A stretch of 64,000 bases of DNA from Sanghuangporus weigelae (taxonomy: Eukaryota; Basidiomycota; Agaricomycetes; Hymenochaetales; Hymenochaetaceae), in assembly GCA_033182465.1 (NCBI GenBank), contig CP137319.1, positions 3,878,745 through 3,942,744 on the forward strand, given 5' to 3'. Below, one piece after another: positions 1-8,996 of the stretch (within the stretch, counting starts at the first letter, position 1; every line of letters begins with the position of its first letter). The position numbers and the translations under genes are program-made. The notes under the pieces were generated by a model. It was not told the origin of the DNA, ran no database searches, and saw only the letters and a program-made list of their open reading frames with translations.

Positions 1-648
1 TGGTCTGCAGTCCTAGGACTGCAATTATAATATAATGGCTGCAACCATGGCCCTTCGCTGTACCTATGGACATAACTCGCTATTTACACAAACTGAAAGA
101 TGTGGCATGATTTATGTGTGATTATCAGATTGGGTGGTTATGTCAGGTGTGCAGATCAGCCTCTCTCTCTGGCACTGTGGGCCGAGCCTCTCAAATTCAG
201 ACTGTAGGATTTGACTCTGTCCTTCTGTGCTGGTTAGAATGGCCGTCTGATAAAATTTTCTTGTTGGGCAGCATTGAAGTCGTGGGATGAGCGTGGGCGG
301 ATATCTGACTTCAACGGCTGCTCCTTATGGTGTAAATCCGAATAGGTGCATGGACAAGCCAGCCATTCATGTGGGCGTCCCATCAGGTATCTTTCTTTTT
401 AGTATTATCTTTCCTTCTTCATCACTAATGAGACTTTCATTGATGAACCAATGAAAATGTAGCCGTTGTCTGGAATGCCAGTTTCCCTATAACTCCTGTT
501 CCGATTTCGACGAGCAACAGGCGCTCAAATATGCAATGAGGCGATGCTTTTGAGTCCGACAAGATCAATCGGATACAGCATCATCATTTATCACCGCACC
601 TCATTGTGTAATTTCCTTGCAGCTGCGCCCTCATTCATCTTTCATTAT
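1..648. other. Left flank, no gene recognised
   Basis: No convincing coding region on either strand. About 80 bases near 500-600 resemble a stretch at about 13850-13935 beyond the retrotransposon (see findings). The sequence ends with the 5-bp target TAACC at 649-653. Confidence 0.5.
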
Positions 649-653
649 TAACC

Positions 654-2165
654 TGTTAGGGAGTAGGCCCGGGGTTACACCGGTTTGATCCTTTTGCCTA
701 AGCAGCGGTGTGTTGTGCAGAGGTGATCTTATCTACCCACGTCTGGCTGTACCACGCGGTCCCTTACTAGCCTTCCTAGTCGCGGTCCGAGTTATGGATG
801 CTTTCAGATACGAGGTAATAGTAAAGCAGGTTGGGATTTCCAAGAGGCGTGATAGTACAAAGCACACAGTAATAGCTCGCTGTAGGGCAAGCTTTACACC
901 AGTGTGGTAAGAGGATCGAAAGATGGGGAAATGAGGGCCTAATCCTACAACTATTTATGCTCCCAGATATTCCATTTTCCGTCCTATTTCTTACTCATCC
1001 TGTCTCCACTTTACTCCACTTTCCTCCACCATTACATCTGTTCCTTTGTCATCCTGCTGCGCTTCGCTCCACTTTGCTCCAATCTTTGTAAGGTCGTCTC
1101 CACTATGACAGAATTCTTTGGAGTTGCTGACTGAGACAATAGAGGTGGTGCTCCGATATGGAATGCTCCACTGTCAGTACTCCATAACGATGTCATTGCC
1201 GTCATTGAGTGGCATCTTTGCTCTTGGAGCGATGTAGGCTGCTCGGTATGTGATTCTTCGGAATTCATCTCGAGGTCCAGCGAGGGTAAGCATAACTCGC
1301 ACGTCAGTGTTAAGGTGTCGGGTCGGTGTAGAGTATGGTCCAAGGCATATCATGAACTGCATAAGCTCTGCTGGTGGGTTCTGCTGGGTTCTGGTGACTA
1401 GCCATGCTTTGCCTTCGTATCGTATATCTCGAATGTAGCGCCATATCCTTCGTTGTATAAGGAGTTGTAATTGCTTGGTTTCCAGGTTCGCATCTCTCGG
1501 TAAATAAAGGTTTGCCTGTATCGTAGATGCTGGACATGGTGTGTGCAACTCCGGTCTATACCATCCAATCATTCTCCAAGTTATCGGGTTCGCAGTTCGA
1601 GGGGTCCGAGTTGTGATCGTGAGTTCCTCTCGTTTCTTGGGTACTATTGGGCTTGGTGGATTGGAATGCATTGTATCCTGAAGGTGTCGCTCGGTTTCGA
1701 TGTGACAGTCACGCGTACCAACCGTTGCCGTGCATACTAAGTAGTATACTTCATAAAGGACCATGTAAACTCGTGCACAGACTTGACAGTGCTGAAATGC
1801 CAGTGAGGTCTCCATAAACCTTATTAGCCTTTAGCCTTTTAGCGTTTAGGCTTTAGTAGTTGTGCTTCTGGACTTCTAAGAAGTTTGATCGCTTCTTTTG
1901 ATCGAGGTCGCTCTGGTTGCTTGGTCGGCGGCGTTAGAGTGGTAGTCCGCGGTAATAGGCGGTCGGCGGTGTTAGCTGTTAGCGGGATTACGTATCCGCT
2001 TCGGTGCTTCTAGCGCTCGGGTGGTAACGGGTTACTGTTGCCTAGGCCGCTCGATTGCTTGGGCCTTTGATAGCTGGCTTGGTTACCGGTCGCGTTTGGA
2101 AAGCTGATCGTGTAGATCTGTTGATCGCGTTGATCCTGATGCGAGATTTTGAGCGGATCCTTTCA
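654..2165 (-). repeat. 3' LTR of the Ty3 element
   Basis: 1512-bp direct repeat of 11449-12960, offset exactly 10,795 bases. Begins TGTTAGGG and ends GGATCCTTTCA on the plus strand. It carries a 213-codon minus-strand ORF (1174-1815), a minus-strand TATA-like box at 951-960, and at 913-924 the copy of the sequence complementary to the primer-binding region. Confidence 0.96.
1174..1815 (-). CDS. U3-encoded ORF of the retrotransposon (213 aa), 3' LTR copy
   Basis: A 213-codon frame starting METSLAFQHC and ending NDIVMEY, entirely inside the LTR upstream of the predicted transcription start, so in U3. Only this 3' copy would lie inside the full-length element transcript. No domain, signal peptide or membrane helix is recognised. 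The middle is basic and rich in Arg and Thr (PRTANPITWRMIGW region), with a possible beta-rich end. Function unknown. It may be non-coding sequence that happens to be open. The case for coding rests on length within a moderately GC-rich region and identity in both LTRs, and identity alone follows from recent insertion. Confidence 0.4.
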   Translation of the reverse strand: METSLAFQHCQVCARVYMVLYEVYYLVCTATVGTRDCHIETERHLQDTMHSNPPSPIVPKKREELTITTRTPRTANPITWRMIGWYRPELHTPCPASTIQANLYLPRDANLETKQLQLLIQRRIWRYIRDIRYEGKAWLVTRTQQNPPAELMQFMICLGPYSTPTRHLNTDVRVMLTLAGPRDEFRRITYRAAYIAPRAKMPLNDGNDIVMEY

Positions 2166-2180
2166 CTACACCCCCCCTAA
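2166..2180 (-). promoter_or_regulatory. Polypurine tract of the retrotransposon
   Basis: On the element strand the bases just before the 3' LTR read TTAGGGGGGGTGTAG, a run of seven G next to the LTR edge. This is the expected place and composition for the plus-strand primer in reverse transcription. Confidence 0.75.
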
Positions 2181-2289
2181 GATGAACTTTCGGAGAAATG
2201 TTCATCCTAATCCGTGAGAAAGCTCGGATAAAGGGTCGCCTAGTGATGGTTGATTTTTGCTATCAAACCATCATCATCTCTGCTCCAAA

Positions 2290-2605
2290 ATGTCGAAAGT
2301 CGCCGCTGCTGTTACTGTTTTTGTCGTTATTGTCGCGATTTTCGGCATAAATCATTGGATTTTGGAGCGTAAGAGGCGTGCTCAGGTAAGTGATGCATGC
2401 TCTGTGCCGTTTCAAGTCGTTAATCTTCCTCTAGGAGGCCGACTTTGAAATGCAATCGTTCCAGCGCGATGTTACGACTGTTGCGCTTCGAGTTCACCTC
2501 GCGCTCGGTTATGACGTTGAGGATATCGATCCAGTCGTCGAAAATGCAGGTATTGCTTCGCAGGAACGTCGTGAAAAGGGTGTCTGGGAAGACATTGACT
2601 TGTAA
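2290..2605 (+). CDS. Antisense spliced gene inside the retrotransposon, small single-pass membrane protein (88 aa)
   Basis: Runs opposite to the element. Exon 1 is 2290-2385 (32 codons from an ATG). The intron 2386-2434 is 49 bp, with a GTAAGTG donor, a TTAAT branch-like motif and a CTAG acceptor. Exon 2 is 2435-2605, ending TAA. The join is in phase, giving 88 residues. Residues about 4-22 (VAAAVTVFVVIVAIFGI) form one strong hydrophobic helix, followed by positive residues (RKRR at 27-30), so the C-terminus probably faces the cytosol. The rest is acidic and ends EDIDL. No family recognised. It lies between the last sense ORF and the 3' LTR, the place where some plant Ty3 elements carry antisense genes. 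A chance intron is possible, but the consensus splice sites, preserved frame and clean transmembrane segment argue for a real gene. Confidence 0.6.
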
Positions 2606-3161
2606 AGGGTGGTGGGAAGGGATATGAATATGAAATGTGCATCATGTAAAGAATATGACGCAATTGAAAGTGATAAGAAAGAAATTATAAAGTCATTAAA
2701 ATCATTAAGTCGTTAATGAATAAGTTTTATACCAATTTGGGAGTGAAGTTCCAGGTGTTTACCTACGGCTCTTCAACCCCCAAATGGAGTTTTTCGAAGA
2801 AAGAGTGTAATTGGAGTGCCTTTCAGCGTGAAGGCACATCCTAGCATAATGCAAGGGAGTGACTTCACGTAAACTTTTGGCTTCTCCGTTGCATAGAGGA
2901 TAATAAAAGGTAGGCATAATCTGCTAATTCGGAGCCGGCACAATAAAACAATATACAAAATGTCTAGGCCCTTGTAGGTTCTTTGACACTTCTGCATAGT
3001 GCTTCATTTGTGCTGGTTGGCCGAATAAGCGTGAAATAAAGAGGTGCATAAAGCATAATTTGGTCGGATGTGACCATAAATATCATAAGGTAAGAATGAA
3101 ATGCATAATTGACCATGTCGGGTCACGATATGGGAAAGGGGTTGCATAAAAGAAGAGTTGT

Positions 3162-4238
3162 TTACAAATCTTCGGATTCTTCAGCCTCAGGTGTAGTCTG
3201 GGCCGAGTTCGCTGGGGTATATAGTTCCCTGCTTTCACCTTCTTCACTTGACTCTGTATCGTCGGAGTGTATGTACATGTCCTCCTGTTCCGACATAGTA
3301 AGCATCTCGTCCGGCTGGTAGAGTTCGTTCGGGTACTGGTAGACTGAGATCATCAGATCTTCCAGCAAGGGGTGTCGTGTAGCCTGTAGTTTTTCTCTGG
3401 CTTCTTCCTCTCGGTTGTTGAGTTCCATAAGGTAATGAGGGTCGTAGTTAACCTCTTTGCCTTCGACTACGTGGTGCTCGATGTTGTCGAGTGGTACCTC
3501 GTCCGTAGTAGAGTTCCTTGCTTCAATAACCGTTCGGTATCTCGTTCCTTCGTAATACTTCGTCATGTTGAGTACCGTCATGAACTGCATGGTGTGGGAT
3601 GCATAGAAGCCCGTCTGGTCGGCTATGTATATAATGTACTTCATCGCATCGATGCTCATCGGGTGATAGTGACTCCATCGCATCATTCGGTTAAGAATTG
3701 CGGTAGTCATGTCTCGTCGGTAGGCGCAAATTTGAATTGCCGAATGATAGATGCCCATGATGTTCTTGTATGTCGTTTCGTGCCTAAAGTCGATCTTGCC
3801 TCGATGTAATGCTTGTGTTTCGAGTTCGATCGCGTAGGTTAGAAATGCATCATCATTGAGTCGGCGTAATGCTGCGTCTCGAGGGTTACTGAGTTTGAAT
3901 AACCACTCGTCTGAGTGATTCGCCATCATAAGATGGGGTATTTCGTCTCGGTTGTGGTGGACTGCGTTCCACTTGTCAAATAGATCGTCGAAGTACTTTC
4001 CTGGGCATAGGGGTACGATTTCGTCTTCGTAGTTCTCTTCGTTGAATCGGTTGCACAGCTGTGGCCATTGATAACGTTCGGTCGGTGGCCTAAGTGCAAA
4101 TGTCCATTCTGGTGCATCTTCTGGTTGACAGAATGCATGTAGCTCATCGAAGATAGGCATAGCTGAGTAGTAGTTCGTCTGCAGTGAAGTAGAGCTGTTG
4201 AGATTCGAGTTGTTGTTCCTTAGCTCGAAGTTCTCCAT
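3162..4238 (-). CDS. Accessory ORF downstream of pol (358 aa, unknown)
   Basis: A 358-codon frame from an ATG at 4238, beginning 175 bases after the pol stop and on the same strand. The protein starts with a short Asn/Ser-rich leader (MENFELRNNNSN), has a probably folded, Trp/His/Tyr-rich core (residues about 35-270) and a very acidic Ser/Glu/Asp tail (SDDTESSEEGESREL, then EAEESEDL). No transmembrane helix or signal peptide is visible, so it does not look like an envelope protein. No family recognised. Position after pol means it would need a subgenomic or spliced RNA, or reinitiation. Confidence 0.6.
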   Translation of the reverse strand: MENFELRNNNSNLNSSTSLQTNYYSAMPIFDELHAFCQPEDAPEWTFALRPPTERYQWPQLCNRFNEENYEDEIVPLCPGKYFDDLFDKWNAVHHNRDEIPHLMMANHSDEWLFKLSNPRDAALRRLNDDAFLTYAIELETQALHRGKIDFRHETTYKNIMGIYHSAIQICAYRRDMTTAILNRMMRWSHYHPMSIDAMKYIIYIADQTGFYASHTMQFMTVLNMTKYYEGTRYRTVIEARNSTTDEVPLDNIEHHVVEGKEVNYDPHYLMELNNREEEAREKLQATRHPLLEDLMISVYQYPNELYQPDEMLTMSEQEDMYIHSDDTESSEEGESRELYTPANSAQTTPEAEESEDL

Positions 4239-4413
4239 GTTTTATACCATCTTGTTGGTATGTCGGCGGTGTCTTGCCTAATTCTTCTATCTCTGCTCTC
4301 GCTTTGGTGTGCCACATTGATGTCATCGCTTGGTAAGGTCATTGGGGACCTTACTCATCATCTCTATTGTGGATCCATAAGCGGCTCCATCGGGTGGAGT
4401 GCATGTGATGCAA

Positions 4414-7400
4414 CTATTGCCTCATTCGTTTTCGTGCGGCGATCCATTGGTTAAGGTTCGGTGGCTGGATTGCCTGAGGATACTTTTTATGGAATGCTTC
4501 GATCATTTGATAGGAGTTCTTGAGGTTGTCAAGTGGCTCCCATGTTCGCTCCTGGTATCCTTTCCATTGGATAAGGTATTGGACCTTGCTCCGATGACGT
4601 CTTGTGTTATGAATTGTCTCCACTTCGTACTCTGCTTCTCCCTCCACTTCAATAGGTGGTGGTTCATCCAAAGTGGGTCTTCCAGGGTATTCCTTTCGTT
4701 TGTAAGGCCTGAGAAGACTCGCATGAAACACTGGGTGGATCGGAAGGGTTTCGGGTAAGCGTAATCTGAATGACACTTGTCCGACTGCCTTCTCGACTTT
4801 ATAAGGCCCTGCCCATTTCATTGCAAGTTTCTTCGTTGGTTCCAATCGACTGAGATTCCTCATGTCTAGTAACACTTCGTCTCCCGGCTTGTACTCTGGC
4901 AGTTTGCCTCGATGCAGGTCTGCATAAAGCTTCATTGCTTCATTCGCTTGCCTAATCGAATTATAGGCTTCTTGCTGTACTTGTCGAAGCTCCTCTAGGT
5001 GATTTATTGCTTCTGGGACGTTTGAATCACCGGTCTCCGCAACGTCCAGGTGAGGATGCCATCCATACAGTGTATAGAATGGTGACTGATGTGTAGTACT
5101 GTGCTTCCTGTTGTTGTAGGCGAATTCTGCTATATCGATGTACTCTGCCCAATCTGTTTGTCGGTAGGACACATAGCAGCGTAAGTACTGTTCAAGCTCT
5201 TGATTTAGTCGCTCGGTTTGACCATCGGTTTGTGGATGATACGCTGTACTAGTTTTCCAATCGACATCGATGAGTCTGCAGAACTCCTTGAGGAATTGCG
5301 CGGTGAAGTTGCTACCTCGGTCGGAGATTACTCGTTTAGGGGCCCCGTAGTATTTGAAGACATGTTGGCGGAACAAACGTGCCAACTGCTTAGCATTGGG
5401 TATTCCTTGGCAAGGAATGAACTTCCCCATTTTAGTGAGTTTGTCCACTATAACGAGTATCGCGCTGTAGCCTTCATTGCTGACTGGTAAGTCGGTAATC
5501 AGGTCACAGGTTATGGTTTCCCATGGTTGATGTGGTGCCTCCAACGGTTGGAGCGGCGGATTTCGAAACTGTCGAATCGGTTTTGCACGCTGACATATGT
5601 CGCAGGTTGCGGTATATGCTCGGATCATTTCTTCCATCTTCGGCCAATAGTATGATCGCTTTACAAGCTCTATGGTCTTTTCTGCTCCTGGGTGGCCTGC
5701 AAGTTTGTGATCATGGCGCCTTCGGATTAGCAACGCTCGTAGGTTGGCGGACGGCGGGATATATAATGCATTGGTTACGTAGTGCAAGCCGTTCCTGTAA
5801 CTGTAGCCGTTGCTCTGCTTGATCGCCTGAATTTCCTTCTTAGCCTCCTCGGTATTGTAGTTCCTCTTGATCGTTCGGATAATAGGATCAGAGATAGTGA
5901 CCATTTCAGTTTCTAGCTTGTATAGACCGTTGATCTCTGTGCGTCGCAATGTTTGTTGCTTGATCGTATCAGGAGGTAATAAGGTAACTCCTAAGTTGTC
6001 CTTGTCCTCTGGCATATAGTCGGATCGTCGTGATAGCTCGTCAGCTTGGTTCTTCTTGCCTGGCCAATGGAGAATCTTGAAGTTATATCGTGATAACTCT
6101 AATGCCCATCTCGCTTGACGTCTCGATAGATTCTGAGCTGTCATGAAGTATCGGAGATTTGCATGATCGCTTCGGATTGTTACTGGTTCTTTGGTTCCCT
6201 CCAATAGGTGTCTCCAATGCTTGAGTGCTTCCATGATTGCTAGCATCTCTTTGTCATGCGTCGGATAGTTTCGTTGGGTGTTCGTTAGAGTTTTCGACAT
6301 GAAACCTAAAGGTCTCAGTTCTCCTTGGTTGTCTTCTTGTTGTAAGACTGCACCAATCGCTACATCGGATGCATCGGTTTCCAATGTATATGGTTTGTCT
6401 GGCTTTGGCATTGCCAATGCGACTTCCGTTTCGAATGCCTTCTTGATACTTTCGAATGCCTTATCTTGTGCCTCTGCCCATATGAACTTGCGATCCTTTT
6501 TGATAAGGTCGCCAATAGGTGCGAATGTATCGGCATAGTTCCTGATGAATCTTCGGTAGAAGTTACAAAATCCTTGGAACTTTCGAACTTGTCGTTTCGT
6601 CTTTGGCACTGGCCATTCGTGAATAGCTTTGAGCTTATAAGGATCCATCTGGATGCCTTTCGTTCCTACTACAAATCCCAAGTAGTCGAGCTGGGTTTGG
6701 AGGAAGTGACATTTCTCGATTTTGAGGTAAATGTCGAGCTCTCGGCATTTCTGTAGAATTGCCCTGAGGAGTTTCCAATGTTCCTCTTCAGTTTGTGCTT
6801 GACCAATAAGGTCGTCCAAATAGTTGAGTGCTTCTTCTGTCCTGAGCCAATATTCGAAGTTGTCATTCATGAATCGTTGGAATACTGCAGGTGAGTTCTT
6901 CATTCCAAACATCATGACCTTTGGCTTGTAGACTGCATTGCCAACTCGGAATGCTGCCTTCCACTCGTCTCCTTCTCGGATTCGCAGGTTATTGTAACCT
7001 GATCGCATGTCGAGTGTAAAGAAGAATTTTCCTTTCTCCAGTTTCTCTGGGAGAACACTCATGATCGGTATCGGGTATGGGTCTGATACTGTCGTGTCGT
7101 TGATGTCTCGGTAATCGGTTACTGCTCGTGCTCCTCCGTCTTTCTTTCCTACAAAGAAGACTGGTGCTGCTACCGGACATGGTTCATGTGGTTGAACCTT
7201 TTCAATCCATCCTTTGTCAAGTAACTCTTTGACATAAGCATCGAGTGCTGCCTGCTCTTCTCGTGTGAGCTTGATAATAGGCCTCGGTTTCGGTAATGGT
7301 ACTCCTTCTTTGAGGTTAATTGCCATATCCCATTTCGTATGCTTGGGTAACCTTCTTGACTTGTCAGGATCAAAGACATCTGCGTAGTCTTCTATTTCCT

Positions 7401-8892
7401 TTGGTAGGAGTTTTCGCCAATCTCGTTTCTGTGTTCCTAGTAGTCCTTCTGCAGCTGCCTTTTGTTGAGAATACTGCTGGGATACTGAACTCGCTTTGTT
7501 CAGAGGCTGTGAGACTTGGTTCTGCTGCCTTGGTGACCAATTTCGATTGATGTCTAGCTCTAGCTTTGCAGCGAGCTCTTCCTTTCTGGTAAGGGTAGTT
7601 GGTTGGTTGGTCGTCCTAAGACTTTCAATGTCTTCTGGCTCTATATCGTGCATAGGAGTGTCTTCTGTTGTCTCCTGCTCGTCTTGCATCTCGATATCGC
7701 TTTCGTTGTCTGCCCATCTTGTACGCTTCGGTGTGGGACTAGCTCCTCGCATTAACGATGCCGTTCTCGGTCGTATAATGCCTGCCACTGGCTTCTCTGG
7801 ATACCGTGTCTTTCGTGGTCGTATCCTATACTTCATGCCCGGGTTTTCTTCTGGTGATGGCCAGAGTTCTTCATCTTCCGGCATGTTTTGCCTCAGTGGG
7901 TGTATCTTCTGTGGTGGTTGTTTCTTCCAACGTTTCGGAGAGTCGTTTATTTCCTCCTGTTCGTCTAGGCTATGCTTGCCTGTTACATCTTGTGTTTCAC
8001 CTTCGGATGTCTGGTACAGTTGCCGTGCTGGGATCATCCGTCTCGGTATGTGCCTTGGTCGTCGTTGCACTATACTCGTTCCTTGTGGTGCCTGTTTCTT
8101 CCATCGCTTGGGAGTGTAGTTTATTTCCTCCTCATCTCGATGATGCTTGTTTGCCGTTTCCTGTTGTGGCTGTTTCGTTGCAGAGTCTGGTATATTTTCC
8201 GTGCTCGGACTCTTCACTTCTGGCGTCTGTTTTGCCTGTTCCAGTCTTGGTGTTGCTGGTCTTGCTTCCGGCTTCACTTGTGGCTTCATTTCGTGAGAGT
8301 GTCCGTTGTTGTCTCTCCTTGGCGCAAATATTATTCCTGGTGCTCCAGAGTGTCGATAGTTGTCTCTGTCCTGAGCCTGTTGCTTCGTGTTATGCCTAGG
8401 TCTTGTCTTGTCAGGTTTGCCTTTCGTTTGCCGTTTCCGTTTGCGCTTCCTGTGCCTTCGCTTCTTGGTAGCTCGTATGACGTTGAGCTCGAATGGTATC
8501 GAATTACCATTCCGATTCCATACTTGATTCTTCCAATCAATTTCGGGATTGACTTTGGCCAAATAGTCAATTCCTAGGATCACTTGATCCTGTCCTGTGG
8601 TTGCTACTGCCAACGTTTGTGGCTGCGGTCTAGGTCCATCAAAAATTAATGTGTAGACCTCGTGCGTGATTGCTCCTCCTTGGTTGGGACTTCCATCTGC
8701 ATTATTCAAAGGTCGAGGGTGATCAAGCCTCTTTTTGAATAGGCTGTAGTGTCGTACCAAGTTGGGGTGTATCGTGCTGCATGTAGCTCCGGAATCGATT
8801 AACGCTTTGACTGCTAGGGTCTTTGTTCCAACCTTCACTCGAATAGGTAATCGGGGATGCAATGCTTGTATTGGCAATCGCTTATTGTACAT
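4414..8892 (-). CDS. pol: Pol polyprotein: protease, reverse transcriptase, RNase H, integrase, chromodomain
   Basis: 1492 codons from the first ATG, but the frame is open upstream to about 9018 and overlaps the gag end. It is therefore probably made as a Gag-Pol fusion by -1 frameshifting (site 9003-9009). The protease active site DSGAT has its Asp at residue 33. A basic Lys/Arg/Pro/Gln linker covers about 140-470. RT follows with the YLDD catalytic box near residue 690, then RNase H (TDASDVAIGAVL). The integrase has an HHCC zinc motif (HKLAGHPG, CDICQRAKP) and a catalytic DD35E triad (TCDLITDL, ISDRGSNF, TDGQTERLNQ), then a GPY/F-like module (WAGPYKV). A C-terminal chromodomain (YLIQWKGY, TWEPLDNL) lies near 1430-1480. 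All catalytic residues I can check are present and no stops or frameshifts interrupt the frame. Confidence 0.95.
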   Translation of the reverse strand: MYNKRLPIQALHPRLPIRVKVGTKTLAVKALIDSGATCSTIHPNLVRHYSLFKKRLDHPRPLNNADGSPNQGGAITHEVYTLIFDGPRPQPQTLAVATTGQDQVILGIDYLAKVNPEIDWKNQVWNRNGNSIPFELNVIRATKKRRHRKRKRKRQTKGKPDKTRPRHNTKQQAQDRDNYRHSGAPGIIFAPRRDNNGHSHEMKPQVKPEARPATPRLEQAKQTPEVKSPSTENIPDSATKQPQQETANKHHRDEEEINYTPKRWKKQAPQGTSIVQRRPRHIPRRMIPARQLYQTSEGETQDVTGKHSLDEQEEINDSPKRWKKQPPQKIHPLRQNMPEDEELWPSPEENPGMKYRIRPRKTRYPEKPVAGIIRPRTASLMRGASPTPKRTRWADNESDIEMQDEQETTEDTPMHDIEPEDIESLRTTNQPTTLTRKEELAAKLELDINRNWSPRQQNQVSQPLNKASSVSQQYSQQKAAAEGLLGTQKRDWRKLLPKEIEDYADVFDPDKSRRLPKHTKWDMAINLKEGVPLPKPRPIIKLTREEQAALDAYVKELLDKGWIEKVQPHEPCPVAAPVFFVGKKDGGARAVTDYRDINDTTVSDPYPIPIMSVLPEKLEKGKFFFTLDMRSGYNNLRIREGDEWKAAFRVGNAVYKPKVMMFGMKNSPAVFQRFMNDNFEYWLRTEEALNYLDDLIGQAQTEEEHWKLLRAILQKCRELDIYLKIEKCHFLQTQLDYLGFVVGTKGIQMDPYKLKAIHEWPVPKTKRQVRKFQGFCNFYRRFIRNYADTFAPIGDLIKKDRKFIWAEAQDKAFESIKKAFETEVALAMPKPDKPYTLETDASDVAIGAVLQQEDNQGELRPLGFMSKTLTNTQRNYPTHDKEMLAIMEALKHWRHLLEGTKEPVTIRSDHANLRYFMTAQNLSRRQARWALELSRYNFKILHWPGKKNQADELSRRSDYMPEDKDNLGVTLLPPDTIKQQTLRRTEINGLYKLETEMVTISDPIIRTIKRNYNTEEAKKEIQAIKQSNGYSYRNGLHYVTNALYIPPSANLRALLIRRRHDHKLAGHPGAEKTIELVKRSYYWPKMEEMIRAYTATCDICQRAKPIRQFRNPPLQPLEAPHQPWETITCDLITDLPVSNEGYSAILVIVDKLTKMGKFIPCQGIPNAKQLARLFRQHVFKYYGAPKRVISDRGSNFTAQFLKEFCRLIDVDWKTSTAYHPQTDGQTERLNQELEQYLRCYVSYRQTDWAEYIDIAEFAYNNRKHSTTHQSPFYTLYGWHPHLDVAETGDSNVPEAINHLEELRQVQQEAYNSIRQANEAMKLYADLHRGKLPEYKPGDEVLLDMRNLSRLEPTKKLAMKWAGPYKVEKAVGQVSFRLRLPETLPIHPVFHASLLRPYKRKEYPGRPTLDEPPPIEVEGEAEYEVETIHNTRRHRSKVQYLIQWKGYQERTWEPLDNLKNSYQMIEAFHKKYPQAIQPPNLNQWIAARKRMRQ

Positions 8893-8996
8893 CGCTTCAC
8901 TGGGGTTGAACCCAGGAGGTTTGAAACACTGGTTGTTGAAACCTTTCTCGTCACCCTTGTTACACTCACATCGCGCAGTCTCGTTCGATGGAGGTC

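Noticed and set aside
2773-2997. 74-codon minus-strand frame between the accessory ORF and the 3' LTR
   Set aside because: No start context, domain or link to neighbouring frames.
7496-8577. Plus-strand frames of about 200 codons opposite pol
   Set aside because: They overlap the Pro/Lys/Gln-rich linker of pol, whose codon composition leaves antisense frames open. No splice signals or domains, unlike the antisense gene at 2290-2605.
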